From JBCBGF01 sp038526915 (GTDB lineage: Bacteria > Pseudomonadota > Alphaproteobacteria > Rhodobacterales > Rhodobacteraceae): 64,000 bases of DNA. Under the pieces are notes generated by a model. It was not told the DNA's origin. It was given only the letters and a program-made list of their open reading frames with translations, and ran no database searches. Made by a program: the position numbers and the translations under genes. The stretch covers positions 1,054,001 through 1,118,000 of the forward strand of contig JBCBGF010000001.1 of assembly GCA_038526915.1 (NCBI GenBank), written 5' to 3'. Positions 36,724 through 46,019 of the stretch are shown one piece after another (position 1 is the first letter of the stretch; each line of letters begins with the position of its first letter).

Positions 36724-39700
36724 CTACTCCGCCGCCACACCCTGCGGCAGATCGCGCGGCTCCGGCGCTGCGCGCAGAACCAGTCGCAGAAGAGGGGGCA
36801 CCGTCAACAGTGTCAGAAACGCCGACATCGCCAGCCCGCCCACGACAACCGCGCCAAGCCCGCGATACAACTCCGACCCCGCGCCGGGGAAGAGTACAAG
36901 CGGCAGCATCCCGAACACCGACGTCAGCGTCGACATGAAGATCGGGCGGATACGGTTGCGCGTCGCCTCTTCAATCGCCTCAACTGGGCTCAGACCGTCT
37001 TCGCGCAAGAGATAGAGCGACTGATGCACGATCAGGATGGCGTTGTTCACCACAATGCCCACAAGGATGACGAACCCCAATAACGTCAGCATATCCAGCG
37101 GTTGCGTCTGAAACATGTTCAACAAGGCCAGCCCGCCAACACCCCCTGCGGCTGCGATGGGGACCGAGATCATCACCACAAGCGGCAGAATGAAGCTCTC
37201 AAACAGGATCGCCATCACGAGAAACACGATGATCAGCGCGACGGCCAAATTGATCTGGATCGCCGTCCAGGTTTGCGAAAGCTGGTCGGCGGTGCCAGAG
37301 ACCGACAAACGGACGCCGGGCGGCAGACCGCGCTCTTCCAGGGCGGCAATCACCTCGGTCTCGATCAACTCAACCGCGGCTTCGAGCGGGAGGGCGTCGG
37401 ACGGTCTGACCTCAAGCGTCACTGTGCGAAGCCGCTCTAGGTGCCGGATCTCCGTGGGGCCAGCCGTTACGCGGATCTCAGCCAACTCTGAAGCTGGAAT
37501 GATCTGACCCGACGGGGTCAGCACGGGGAAGGCCCCCACATCCTGCGTCCGCAATCCGGTGAGTGCCCCGTTACCGCCTTTAAGCGTCAGGTCAATCCGC
37601 CGGTTCCCCACATTGATCTCGGCCACGCGCACGCCGTCATTGTAGGCATCAACGGTGGTCGCCAGCGCCTCGGTCGTCAGGCCGGCATCGGCCAGACGCA
37701 CGCGGTCGGGGATAAGCCGCACCTCTGGTGCGCCAAGCTCAAGCCCCGGGATCGGTCTGAACTGATGTCCTTCGGAGCGGGGCAGAAGTTGGCTCACAAT
37801 CCCCGCGGCCTGACCGGCCACACCCAGAATTTCCTCCAACTCTTCGCCCGAGACATTCAGCTCAATCGTGCGCCCACCGCCCACGCCACGGCCAAAGAGC
37901 GAGGGTTGTGTCATAAAGCCGAACGTGCCGGGTTCGGCAAAGATCGGGCGGGAAAGGATCGGAATGACTTCGCCGACGCGGGATCCGTCCACGGCGGCCG
38001 CGCCGACGAAGCTGTTGCCCGGGGTGGCGACGAAAAAGAAACTCTCCAACGCGGGCTGCCCGTCTTCGGTTTCGGTGTTAGGCCGCGCTTCCCACATGGG
38101 CTGTGCAACCGCTTCGATCCGCTGTGCAATCGTCTCGGTCGTTTCCAGGTTATAGCCCGGCGGTGGGATCAACAGGCCAAAGACGAGGTTTCTGTTACCC
38201 TCGGGCAGGTATTCCAGCTTGGGCAGGAAGGTCCACGCCGCGACAGCAGCCCCAAACCCGATCCCGGCCACCATCAACAGCCCCGCGGCCCGGAACCGTA
38301 CCGTCAGCCGGACGTAAGCCATGACCAACGCCTTGAAGCCCCGCGCAAGATGATCGATCCCCGGAAGGGGCAGGGAACCACTTGTATCGCGCGACAACAG
38401 CCGGCTCGACAGGGCAGGGATCACGGTAACCGCCACCACGAGCGACAGCAGGACCGAGACCGAGATTGCAACGGCGATATCGCGGAACAGCTGGCCCGCC
38501 TCAAGCTCCATCACCAGGATCGGGATGAACACCATGACGGTCGTCAGGGCCGACACCAGAATGGCGCCCCAGACCTGCTTCGCCCCCGCATACGCGGCCT
38601 CACGCCGGGACATGCCTTGTTCACGCAAGCGGTAGATGTTTTCTAGGACGACGATTGCGGCATCGACGATCATGCCGATGGCAAAGGCAATCCCGGCCAG
38701 CGATATGACATTCAGCGTGCGCCCGGTTGCGGCCATCGCCACAAAGGTGGCCACGATGGAGACGGGGATCGCCATGGAGATGACGAGGGTGGCGCGCGGG
38801 CTGCGCAGGAACAGCAAAAGGATCGTCGCTGCCAACAGGCCCCCGATCCAGATGTTCTGCGTCACCAGATCGATGGCCCCTTCAATATAGACCGTTTCGT
38901 CATAGACCTGTTCCAAAAGCAAACCCTGATCGGCGACAGGGCCATCGGACAGCTCTTGCAGGGTGACCTTCACCTCTTCCATCGTGGCGATCACATTGGC
39001 GCCCTGCTCACGCACGATGTTAAAGGCCAGCGCCGGTTCGCCCCGGAACCGCAGGCGGGCGGTTGGTTCTTTGTAGGCAAAGGCCACCTCGGCCACATCG
39101 GCCACGCGCACACGGCCCAGCGGGCCGGACTGCCCCAACGCCTCGCTGCGCAGCACAACGCTTTCAATGGTCTGGATCGTGTTCAGATTCCCGTCAGCAC
39201 GCACGACGTAGCGCCGCTTGCCTTCATCCACGTCACCCGCCGACACGCTGACATTCTCGGATCGCAGGCGCGACACGACTTGGGGAATGGTCAGTCCGAA
39301 ACGGGCCAGCTCTTCTGGCTGGATTACAATCTGCAACTCGCGCGACACACCGCCAAATACGTTGACCGTCGACACCCCGTCGATCCGTTCAAGCCGTTCC
39401 TTGACGATATCTTCCATGAAGTCGCCGTACTCGGGCAGGGCCCGTGTATTGCCGTCTGCTGCCCGGGCAATGACCCAAGCGATGGGGCTGTCGTCTGAGC
39501 CCGAGGTGTTCAGACGCGGCTCCCCCGCTTCGGCCGGGTAGCCGCCGACGCGATCCAGGCGGTTTGAGACCAGCAAAAGGATGTCGCCCATGTCCGAGCC
39601 GATGGCGAACTCAAGCGTGACCTCTGCCTCGCCCGTGCGCGCGCGGCTCGTCATGATTTGCAGGCCTTCCAGGCCACGAAACGCCTCTTCCTGCGGGTTG

Positions 39701-39891
39701 ATGATCTCGCGCTCGACCTCCGCCGGGGCGGCACCAGGCCACGCCGTTTCCACCACGACAATCGGCTTTCGCACATCCGGTGCCAACTGGATCGGGATCC
39801 GCGTCAGCGCCAGGATCCCAAAGAGCACAGCCATCACCACAAGGGCAATGACGGCGATCGGGCGATCAATCGAAAAGCGGATCGGATCCAT
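36724..39891 (-). CDS. RND-family efflux pump inner-membrane protein
   Basis: The 1055-residue protein has the duplicated RND plan: TM1 near residue 12, a large periplasmic loop, TM2-6, the second loop and TM7-12. The TM4 proton-relay segment reads FAIGMIVDAAIVVLENIYRL: the first acidic residue of the usual DD pair is present, but the second is Ala. It is an HAE1/AcrB-type drug exporter by similarity; the substrate is unknown. It begins 3 bases after the adaptor stop, so the pair forms one operon. No outer-membrane TolC gene is adjacent. Confidence 0.92.
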   Translation of the reverse strand: MDPIRFSIDRPIAVIALVVMAVLFGILALTRIPIQLAPDVRKPIVVVETAWPGAAPAEVEREIINPQEEAFRGLEGLQIMTSRARTGEAEVTLEFAIGSDMGDILLLVSNRLDRVGGYPAEAGEPRLNTSGSDDSPIAWVIARAADGNTRALPEYGDFMEDIVKERLERIDGVSTVNVFGGVSRELQIVIQPEELARFGLTIPQVVSRLRSENVSVSAGDVDEGKRRYVVRADGNLNTIQTIESVVLRSEALGQSGPLGRVRVADVAEVAFAYKEPTARLRFRGEPALAFNIVREQGANVIATMEEVKVTLQELSDGPVADQGLLLEQVYDETVYIEGAIDLVTQNIWIGGLLAATILLLFLRSPRATLVISMAIPVSIVATFVAMAATGRTLNVISLAGIAFAIGMIVDAAIVVLENIYRLREQGMSRREAAYAGAKQVWGAILVSALTTVMVFIPILVMELEAGQLFRDIAVAISVSVLLSLVVAVTVIPALSSRLLSRDTSGSLPLPGIDHLARGFKALVMAYVRLTVRFRAAGLLMVAGIGFGAAVAAWTFLPKLEYLPEGNRNLVFGLLIPPPGYNLETTETIAQRIEAVAQPMWEARPNTETEDGQPALESFFFVATPGNSFVGAAAVDGSRVGEVIPILSRPIFAEPGTFGFMTQPSLFGRGVGGGRTIELNVSGEELEEILGVAGQAAGIVSQLLPRSEGHQFRPIPGLELGAPEVRLIPDRVRLADAGLTTEALATTVDAYNDGVRVAEINVGNRRIDLTLKGGNGALTGLRTQDVGAFPVLTPSGQIIPASELAEIRVTAGPTEIRHLERLRTVTLEVRPSDALPLEAAVELIETEVIAALEERGLPPGVRLSVSGTADQLSQTWTAIQINLAVALIIVFLVMAILFESFILPLVVMISVPIAAAGGVGGLALLNMFQTQPLDMLTLLGFVILVGIVVNNAILIVHQSLYLLREDGLSPVEAIEEATRNRIRPIFMSTLTSVFGMLPLVLFPGAGSELYRGLGAVVVGGLAMSAFLTLLTVPPLLRLVLRAAPEPRDLPQGVAAE

Positions 39892-39894
39892 GGC

Positions 39895-41025
39895 CTAGCC
39901 CTCACTCGCGCTGTCAGAGGATGCACTGCTGCTCAGCGGCATTGGCGCAATGTCCTGCCCAGGGCGCAGCCGTTCATTGCCGCGCACCACCACTTCGTCG
40001 CCGGGCACCAGCCCACTGACAACCTCAAACGCATCGCCGATTGCCCTGTCGATTTCGATGATACGGGGCGCGGCCTTCCCGTCTTCATGCACAAAGACCT
40101 GCCACCCTTGCGCACTTTGAACCACCGCGTCTTTTGAGACCACGACGACCTCTTGCGCCGCGCTCACCGGCACATCCAGGGCCACCGATTGCCCAACAGC
40201 CACCTGCGGCGCACCCTCCGCCAGTGTGAACCGCACTGGACGGGTGCGGGTCGACGAGAACTCTGTGGGCAGGATCGCCCGCAATTCCAGGCTCATAGCG
40301 CCGCCGGTATCGGTGCGTCCCGCAACCGTCTGGCCGGACTGCAACGCATCCACAAACCGCGACGGCACGTTGGCCTCCACCTCAAGTGCGCCGTTGTCGA
40401 GGATCCGGGCAATCGGCGCACCAGCGGCCACAAACTCACCAACCTCCGCCGTAACCTCCAGGATCGTCCCATCGAACGGCGCCCTGACGACCGCATTGTC
40501 CAGGTCATATTGGGCGGCGCGCAACCCGGCGCGGGCCGCCGTGATACGCGCCTGCGCCTGCTGCAAATTCCCCAGGGCTTCCGCATATTCGCCGGCGCGA
40601 TCGTCCAACTGTGATTGCGATACCGTCGCATTTGAAACCAGCGACCGCGTGCGTTCCAGAACCCGTTGCAACCGGTCCGCGCGGGCTTGCGCTGCGGCGA
40701 CACCGGCTTCGGCAATGATCAGTTCCGCTTCGGCCTGCTGCAGGTCAATCTCCAAGCGTTCGGTGTCAAGCTCGAACAGGACATCGCCTTGTTGGACAAC
40801 GTCGCCTGCGCGGAGCGGGGCGGCCTCTGCCACACCCATGATGCGCACCGCGACATCGCTTTGCCGCCCAGCAACCACCTGGCCAAAGACAGAGACAGTC
40901 TCTGCAACGTCTCGGGTCGTCACCAGGTCAGTCGTGACGCTGGCGGGCCTGCCCTGCGCGACAACCGGGCTGGCAACGACGCTGAAAAGCGCTGTGATGA
41001 GAACGGCAAGGCTGGGTCTGATCAT
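39895..41025 (-). CDS. RND efflux periplasmic adaptor (membrane-fusion protein)
   Basis: ATG 41025, with GGGAAC five bases upstream, gives a signal peptide (MIRPSLAVLITALFSVVASP) and 376 residues. The order is beta-barrel strand, lipoyl half (PLRAGDVVQQGDVLFELDTE), a coiled-coil hairpin (about 95-160), the second lipoyl half (VRAPFDGTILEVTAEVGEFV), then beta-barrel and membrane-proximal domains. It links the pump to a TolC-type channel. No lipobox Cys is seen. Confidence 0.92.
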   Translation of the reverse strand: MIRPSLAVLITALFSVVASPVVAQGRPASVTTDLVTTRDVAETVSVFGQVVAGRQSDVAVRIMGVAEAAPLRAGDVVQQGDVLFELDTERLEIDLQQAEAELIIAEAGVAAAQARADRLQRVLERTRSLVSNATVSQSQLDDRAGEYAEALGNLQQAQARITAARAGLRAAQYDLDNAVVRAPFDGTILEVTAEVGEFVAAGAPIARILDNGALEVEANVPSRFVDALQSGQTVAGRTDTGGAMSLELRAILPTEFSSTRTRPVRFTLAEGAPQVAVGQSVALDVPVSAAQEVVVVSKDAVVQSAQGWQVFVHEDGKAAPRIIEIDRAIGDAFEVVSGLVPGDEVVVRGNERLRPGQDIAPMPLSSSASSDSASEG

Positions 41026-41308
41026 GATAAGTTCCCGATTTCCCCGTGAAACTAGGCCGATTTGTCCAGAAAACAGGGGATGCACAGGGATAGGCAAGGA
41101 AAACCGGGTCCTACGGCCGGCATCAGTGCAGTGTTCCTAGGCATTTGGCTGGAGTGCTGCGCATACGGCGTGTCGGTCGGAATACACTAGTGCGCGCGCA
41201 ACCGAACGCGCTGCGGACTCGTGTCACCGATACCGGGGCTTGCAGTCCGCACGGTGAAGGCTGACACAACCAAGCTCTACCTCGTCGCATGCAAAGGATA
41301 AAACAGTC

Positions 41309-41926
41309 ATGGCCCGCCTCTCCGCGGAAACCCCTTTCGTTCACCCCGATTGCCAGATCACCGACAGCACCTTTGGCGCCTTCGTCGAGATCGGACGCGG
41401 CAGCCGGATCGCAAACGCGTACTTCGGCGACTATAGCTATTGCGACCGCTACGCCGACATTGCGAACGCGCAGATCGGCAAGTTCTGCAATATCGCCTCC
41501 TTCGCCCGCATTGGCGCAACGGATCATCCTTTGCACACTGCCTCGTGCCACCATTTCCTTTATCGCTCAGACGATTACTGGGACGATGCTGAGACCGACG
41601 CCGCCTTCTTTGCCCATCGGAAATCCCGGATCGCAAAGATCGGGCACGACACATGGATCGGCGCAAGCGCCATGATCAAGCCCGAGGTGACACTGGGACA
41701 TGGGGCGGTGGTTGCTGCCGGGGCCGTCGTGACCAAAGATGTCGAACCCTACACCATCGTGGCGGGCACTCCGGCAAAGCCCATCCGCCCGCGGCAGCCG
41801 CCTGACATTGCCGAACGACTGATTGCGCTCGCGTGGTGGGATTGGTCCCACGCGGCGTTGCGCGCAGCGTTGAGTGACTTCAGAGAGCTCACTGCTGAAG
41901 AGTTTCTTGAAAAGTATGAGGCCTAG
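41309..41926 (+). CDS. Phosphonate-associated hexapeptide acetyltransferase
   Basis: This 205-residue left-handed beta-helix protein matches the Phn-associated transferase family (TIGR03308 type). It has repeats such as [20 protein letters not shown] and [18 protein letters not shown], the [11 protein letters not shown] loop, and [20 protein letters not shown]. Members lie in C-P lyase operons and may acetylate aminoalkylphosphonates, as PhnO does in E. coli; that reaction is inferred. It lies 2.2 kb before phnC with two unrelated genes between. Confidence 0.85.
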   Translation: MARLSAETPFVHPDCQITDSTFGAFVEIGRGSRIANAYFGDYSYCDRYADIANAQIGKFCNIASFARIGATDHPLHTASCHHFLYRSDDYWDDAETDAAFFAHRKSRIAKIGHDTWIGASAMIKPEVTLGHGAVVAAGAVVTKDVEPYTIVAGTPAKPIRPRQPPDIAERLIALAWWDWSHAALRAALSDFRELTAEEFLEKYEA

Positions 41927-42087
41927 CCCTCCAGCGTCACCGTCCATTCGACGTCAGGTGACGGTCGGCAAAATTGAACCCAGGAATAACGAGCAAGCCA
42001 GATCATTCCTTGGAATTTGCCAGGCTCGCACGACGGAAACCCCTGCGAGGGCCGTTTAAGGAGGGCAACAAAGACCCAGGACTCAGC

Positions 42088-43527
42088 ATGAAACAAAGAC
42101 GACACATACCCGCTACAGTCTTGGCGTCCGTGGTCGCTCTGTCCCTGGCCCAGCCAACAAGCGCTCAAAGCAATGCAACGGCGCTGCGCGATCTCTCCGG
42201 CCATCACGTGAACGAGGCGCAACTGAGAAGCGCGGTGGCCTCAAGAACTCTGACGTGGCTGACCGGGACATCGGCAAACAACGATTACATGTCGGTCGGG
42301 CGCATGGCCAATTTCTTCGGCTTCGTCGCCCTTCGCGTGTCCAGCGGGCAAAGCCTCACACGCGCCCATGTCGCGCGAGATACGTTGGCCGTTCTCGAAC
42401 CGAACCAGATCGACATACTGGTCACCCTGCTCGACGCCCAAACGGCACCGCATGCCGCCACTCAAGCGGCACGCATTGAGATGAACCGCGCATTGGAGCG
42501 GCTCCTTGTGGGCGAGGATATCGCGCAGGCCGAGTTCCTGGCCCTCGGGCGCACCTACGGCGCCGCAGAAGCGGAACTTGGGCGCGTGATTGCGCAACAC
42601 TTTGGGGATCTAGCGGCGACCCTCACCCCGGAACAGACAGAGCGGTTGGCAACGATCCGCGCCGCCCATGCCACCGGTCAGCCCGATCTCGTGCCCAGTA
42701 CGCGTGGTCGTGCTCAGCTGCCTGATGTCGATCGTCAGGAACTCGTCAATCTGGCCGCGCGTTTCCTGAGCTGGACAACGGGGTCGCCCGAACTCAATGA
42801 CTTTGAGGTCGTGGGCAAGCCAAGTCAGCACTTCGGATTTGTGAGCCTGCGGCTCGACTCTGGCCACGCTGTTCGGCGCGGTGCCGTGGCGCGTGAGGTT
42901 CTTGACCTGCTAACCCAGGACCAACAGGGCATGCTCGATGTCGCGGTTCGCCACAATACCAAGGCGTTTCCTGATTTCCTGACCGTGCGCGCCAACCTGA
43001 TGCGCGCGTTGGAGGTCGCGTTGCAAGGCGAAGCGATTGATCGCGCCGCGACAGAGCGGCTGGGTTCCAAAGTGGGCGAGATCGAAGCATCGATGACTTG
43101 GGCGCAAGCAGAGGCGATGCTGAACGTGCGCGATGCGATGTCTTCCGATCAGCTGGACGCGCTGTTGGACATGCGCGCAAAGTATATGGTGACAGAACAA
43201 GACGGCACAGCGCGCGATGCCGTTGACTTTGGGCGCCAGCTCTTCGCCCAGTGCGTTCTATGCCATGCGCCATCCCGCGATAACGCGGTGGCGCCAAGCC
43301 TGAACGGTATCATTGGGCGCAAGATTGCGGCGGATGCCAGTTACGATCACTACTCGCCCGCCCTTCAACGCCTTGCCCAGTCTGAGGGAACCTGGACAGT
43401 CGACCTTCTGGACACATTTCTGCAATCGCCGCGATCGCTTGTGCCGGGAACGACGATGGGTTTCGACGGGCTCGGTTCCGGGCGCGACCGGGCGGCACTG
43501 ATCGACTACCTTACAACACTCAATTGA
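42088..43527 (+). CDS. Exported cytochrome c with a duplicated helical domain
   Basis: ATG 42088 gives a signal peptide (MKQRRHIPATVLASVVALSL, cleavage near TSAQ) and 479 residues. Two homologous helical blocks follow: about 35-180 (TLTWLTGTSANNDYMSVGRM ... FFGFVALRVSSGQS) and 205-360 (FLSWTTGSPELNDFEVVGKP ... FGFVSLRLDSGHA). A class I cytochrome c domain follows with haem site CVLCH at 389-393 and a likely axial Met near 457 (PGTTMGF). The helical blocks recall Spy/CpxP-like periplasmic sensors. Probably an electron carrier or haem sensor in the periplasm; the precise role is unknown. Confidence 0.75.
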   Translation: MKQRRHIPATVLASVVALSLAQPTSAQSNATALRDLSGHHVNEAQLRSAVASRTLTWLTGTSANNDYMSVGRMANFFGFVALRVSSGQSLTRAHVARDTLAVLEPNQIDILVTLLDAQTAPHAATQAARIEMNRALERLLVGEDIAQAEFLALGRTYGAAEAELGRVIAQHFGDLAATLTPEQTERLATIRAAHATGQPDLVPSTRGRAQLPDVDRQELVNLAARFLSWTTGSPELNDFEVVGKPSQHFGFVSLRLDSGHAVRRGAVAREVLDLLTQDQQGMLDVAVRHNTKAFPDFLTVRANLMRALEVALQGEAIDRAATERLGSKVGEIEASMTWAQAEAMLNVRDAMSSDQLDALLDMRAKYMVTEQDGTARDAVDFGRQLFAQCVLCHAPSRDNAVAPSLNGIIGRKIAADASYDHYSPALQRLAQSEGTWTVDLLDTFLQSPRSLVPGTTMGFDGLGSGRDRAALIDYLTTLN

Positions 43528-43660
43528 GGGCAGACCATTTTGCTGGAGTGGCCGGCAAGTCTGATAAGTGGGCTGTCCGTAAATCATTCACCAGACGTGG
43601 ACTGGCATTGCGGTGTTTGACTAGAAGTCGTTTAGCTTGGCCCGCATCACGCGCAAAACG

Positions 43661-43954
43661 TCAAGCAGGCCCTGAATAGGCGTCTTCCCAATGCTCGCCA
43701 ATCGCCACGATGCAAGATGTGCCGTTGGCATAGTTCTGCACAATCATCCACTCGCGGTTGCTGCGCGTGACCCAGACTTCCAAAGTCGTGTCAGGGTCGC
43801 GCAGCCCCATACCGTGGCGCTCCGCCCCAAGCACATCTTTTAGCAGCGCGGTCATGCGGGCACTGTCGTCGCAGCTGACATCGTCCATCTTGGCCTGCGC
43901 AAAAGACGGTGTGATGAGGCCGATAGACAAAACAAGGGTGAGCGTTCTCAACAT
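43661..43954 (-). CDS. Small exported protein of unknown function
   Basis: The 97-residue product begins with a signal peptide (MLRTLTLVLSIGLITPSFAQ). The mature part of about 76 residues has two cysteines (DDVSCDDSAR, NGTSCIVAIGE) that may pair. Similar short proteins are common in Rhodobacteraceae, but I know no function. It is convergent with the cytochrome gene. Confidence 0.6.
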   Translation of the reverse strand: MLRTLTLVLSIGLITPSFAQAKMDDVSCDDSARMTALLKDVLGAERHGMGLRDPDTTLEVWVTRSNREWMIVQNYANGTSCIVAIGEHWEDAYSGPA

Positions 43955-44070
43955 ATCCCAACGTTAGACTTGGCAGGCTGCGAATGTAACAGTTTAATGA
44001 CGGTCTGTGGATAAAATTTCAAAGGACCTGTGTGCTGAAAAGGTCGAAACGGGCGCGCAGCAGTCCCTGG

Positions 44071-44092
44071 CTGTCACAAACTCGTCGTAAAA
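44071..44092 (+). promoter_or_regulatory. Candidate Pho box before phnC
   Basis: CTGTCACAAAC followed directly by TCGTCGTAAAA resembles two 11-base PhoB half-sites (consensus CTGTCAT plus an A-rich tail). The first matches well; the second matches at GTC and TAAA. It lies about 80 bases before phnC, a suitable activator position. Phosphate-starvation control is expected for phn uptake genes. Confidence 0.45.
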
Positions 44093-44169
44093 ACGCAGAA
44101 AAACTGAATCGAAAGCGTCATGTAAGTGTTGTCTTGAGGTTCTAATTGCCCCTTCGACACGGGGGCAAA

Positions 44170-44979
44170 ATGCTAGAAATCAGCGCGCTAACCAAGCGGT
44201 TCGGGGAAAACACAGCCGTGGATGCGGCGAATATTTCTGTGGCCGAGCCGACGATGATTGGGATCATCGGACGATCCGGTGCGGGAAAATCCACGCTTTT
44301 GCGGATGATCAATCGGCTGAGCGATGCGACGAGTGGTACGGTGGTCTTTCAGGGCGAGGAAGTCACCGCCCTGCGCGGCGCAGCCAAGCGAAACTGGCAA
44401 TCGCGCTGTGCAATGATCTTTCAGCAATTCAATCTCGTCCCGCGTCTCGATGTGGTGTCGAACGTGCTGCACGGCACGCTGAACAAGCGCTCGACCTTCG
44501 CCACGATGTTCAATCTGTATCCACAGGCGGACATCCACAAAGCGATAGAAATACTCGACCGCCTCGGGATTGCCGAACAAGCACCCAAACGTGCCGAAGC
44601 GTTGTCGGGCGGCCAGCAGCAGCGTGTCGCTATTGCCCGTGCGCTGATGCAAGACCCCAACATCATCCTCGCGGATGAGCCGATTGCCTCGCTCGATCCG
44701 ATGAATGCGCAGGTGGTGATGCAATCGCTGCGCGACATCCACGAAGAAGACGGGCGTATGGTGATCGCCAACCTCCACACACTGGATACCGCACGGCGGT
44801 ACTGTGACCGCGTTATCGGGATGCGCGACGGGCGGATCGTGTTCGATGGAACGCCGGCCCAACTGACAACCGGCGTGGCGCGCGACATCTACGGCGCCGG
44901 CGCGGACTTTTCCGAAGCCGCCACCTCGACCGAAATCGAAACACTGGACAGGTCGGAAGCCCAAGACGCCTACGCCTGA
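44170..44979 (+). CDS. phnC: Phosphonate ABC transporter ATPase PhnC (cluster 1)
   Basis: ATG 44170 is preferred to TTG 44146. The 269-residue ATPase has Walker [22 protein letters not shown]-loop [14 protein letters not shown], signature [15 protein letters not shown], Walker [14 protein letters not shown] and H-loop [12 protein letters not shown]. It energises import of phosphonates through PhnE/E2 with PhnD. First gene of the uptake operon behind the candidate Pho box. Confidence 0.94.
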   Translation: MLEISALTKRFGENTAVDAANISVAEPTMIGIIGRSGAGKSTLLRMINRLSDATSGTVVFQGEEVTALRGAAKRNWQSRCAMIFQQFNLVPRLDVVSNVLHGTLNKRSTFATMFNLYPQADIHKAIEILDRLGIAEQAPKRAEALSGGQQQRVAIARALMQDPNIILADEPIASLDPMNAQVVMQSLRDIHEEDGRMVIANLHTLDTARRYCDRVIGMRDGRIVFDGTPAQLTTGVARDIYGAGADFSEAATSTEIETLDRSEAQDAYA

Positions 44980-45036
44980 CCCAGCTGCCACCCGCGTCGA
45001 TCGCGGGCCACCTTCATCAACCCAACGGAGAAGACG

Positions 45037-45948
45037 ATGAAAAAGACCCTCGCACTGGCGCTCGCCGCTACAACCGCTCTCAGCACGGGCGCCTTCGCCG
45101 AAGAGATCACCGAGTTTCGCATTGGCCTTCTGGGCGGCGAAAACGCCCAGGACCGTCTGAACAACAACGAGTGCTTGCGCGCCTACACCGAAGAAGCGCT
45201 GGGTGTTGAGACCCGCCTGTTCGCGCCTGCGGACTATGCCGGTGTGATCCAGGGCCTGCTGGGCGGCACGCTGGACATGGCGTGGCTGGGGGCGTCCTCC
45301 TATGCCGCGATCTACCTGGAAGACCCGGACGCGGTTGAGCCGGTCCTCATCAAGCAAAACATGGATGGCTCGGTCGGCTACCACTCCATCGGCTTTGCCC
45401 GCGTGGACAGCGGCATCACCTCGCTCGAAGACATGGAGGGCAAGGTCTTCGGCTTTGGTGACCCCAACTCCACCTCTGGCTACCTGATCCCGTCGATCGA
45501 AATCCCGCAGGCGGGCGAAGAGATCACCATGGAGCCCGGCGACTACTTCGGTGACGTCCGCTTCACCGGCGGTCACGAGCAGACCATCGTCGCCGTCAAC
45601 AACGGCGACATCGACGCCGGCGTGACCTGGGCCGACGGCCAGGGCAACTGGGAAGACGGCTACAACTCCGGCGCCCTGCGCCGTGCGGTCGACGCGGGCC
45701 TCGTGGACATGAACGATCTGGTCCAAATCTGGAAATCCAATGTCATCCCCGAAGGCCCCATTGTTCTGCGTCAGGCCCTGCCCGAAGACGTGAAAGCGAC
45801 CATGACCCAGCTGGTGAACGACCTGCATGCAAACGACCAGGAATGCGCCTATGGCGTGGCCGCGGGTGAGACGCTGGGCTTCGTTCCCGTGACCCACGAG
45901 ATGTATGAATCCATCGTGGCCGCCCGTCAGGCCGTGATCGGCAACTAA
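45037..45948 (+). CDS. phnD: Phosphonate-binding periplasmic protein PhnD (cluster 1)
   Basis: The 303-residue protein has a signal peptide (MKKTLALALAATTALSTGAF) and GGAG before the ATG. Family motifs are ITEFRIGLLGGENAQDRLN, YAGVIQGLLGGTLDMAWLGA, and the ligand loop FGFGDPNSTSGYLIPSIEI with the phosphonate-binding Ser/Thr residues. It captures organophosphonates in the periplasm. Its codons are strongly biased to C-ending forms, suggesting high expression. A terminator-type hairpin follows it. Confidence 0.94.
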   Translation: MKKTLALALAATTALSTGAFAEEITEFRIGLLGGENAQDRLNNNECLRAYTEEALGVETRLFAPADYAGVIQGLLGGTLDMAWLGASSYAAIYLEDPDAVEPVLIKQNMDGSVGYHSIGFARVDSGITSLEDMEGKVFGFGDPNSTSGYLIPSIEIPQAGEEITMEPGDYFGDVRFTGGHEQTIVAVNNGDIDAGVTWADGQGNWEDGYNSGALRRAVDAGLVDMNDLVQIWKSNVIPEGPIVLRQALPEDVKATMTQLVNDLHANDQECAYGVAAGETLGFVPVTHEMYESIVAARQAVIGN

Positions 45949-45970
45949 GCCGGGTTCGTCACACGACACA

Positions 45971-46006
45971 GCCGGCAGCCCCATCCGCGGGGCTGCCGGC
46001 CTTTTT
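45971..46006 (+). terminator. Perfect 12-bp hairpin with T run between phnD and phnE
   Basis: GCCGGCAGCCCC (45971-45982) and GGGGCTGCCGGC (45989-46000) pair fully around ATCCGC, then CTTTTTC follows. This is a textbook intrinsic terminator or mRNA-stabilising stem inside the operon. It would make phnC-phnD message more abundant than phnE, fitting the excess of binding protein needed over permease. Confidence 0.9.
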
Positions 46007-46019
46007 CAGGATATAAAGC

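Noticed and set aside
37765..38646. 293-codon plus-strand frame inside the RND pump gene
   Set aside because: Antisense shadow of the RND gene, with no ribosome site and no recognisable family.
44188..45984. 598-codon minus-strand frame across phnC and phnD
   Set aside because: It is the antisense shadow of two well-supported transporter genes with high-GC codon bias; histidine/glycine-rich nonsense composition.
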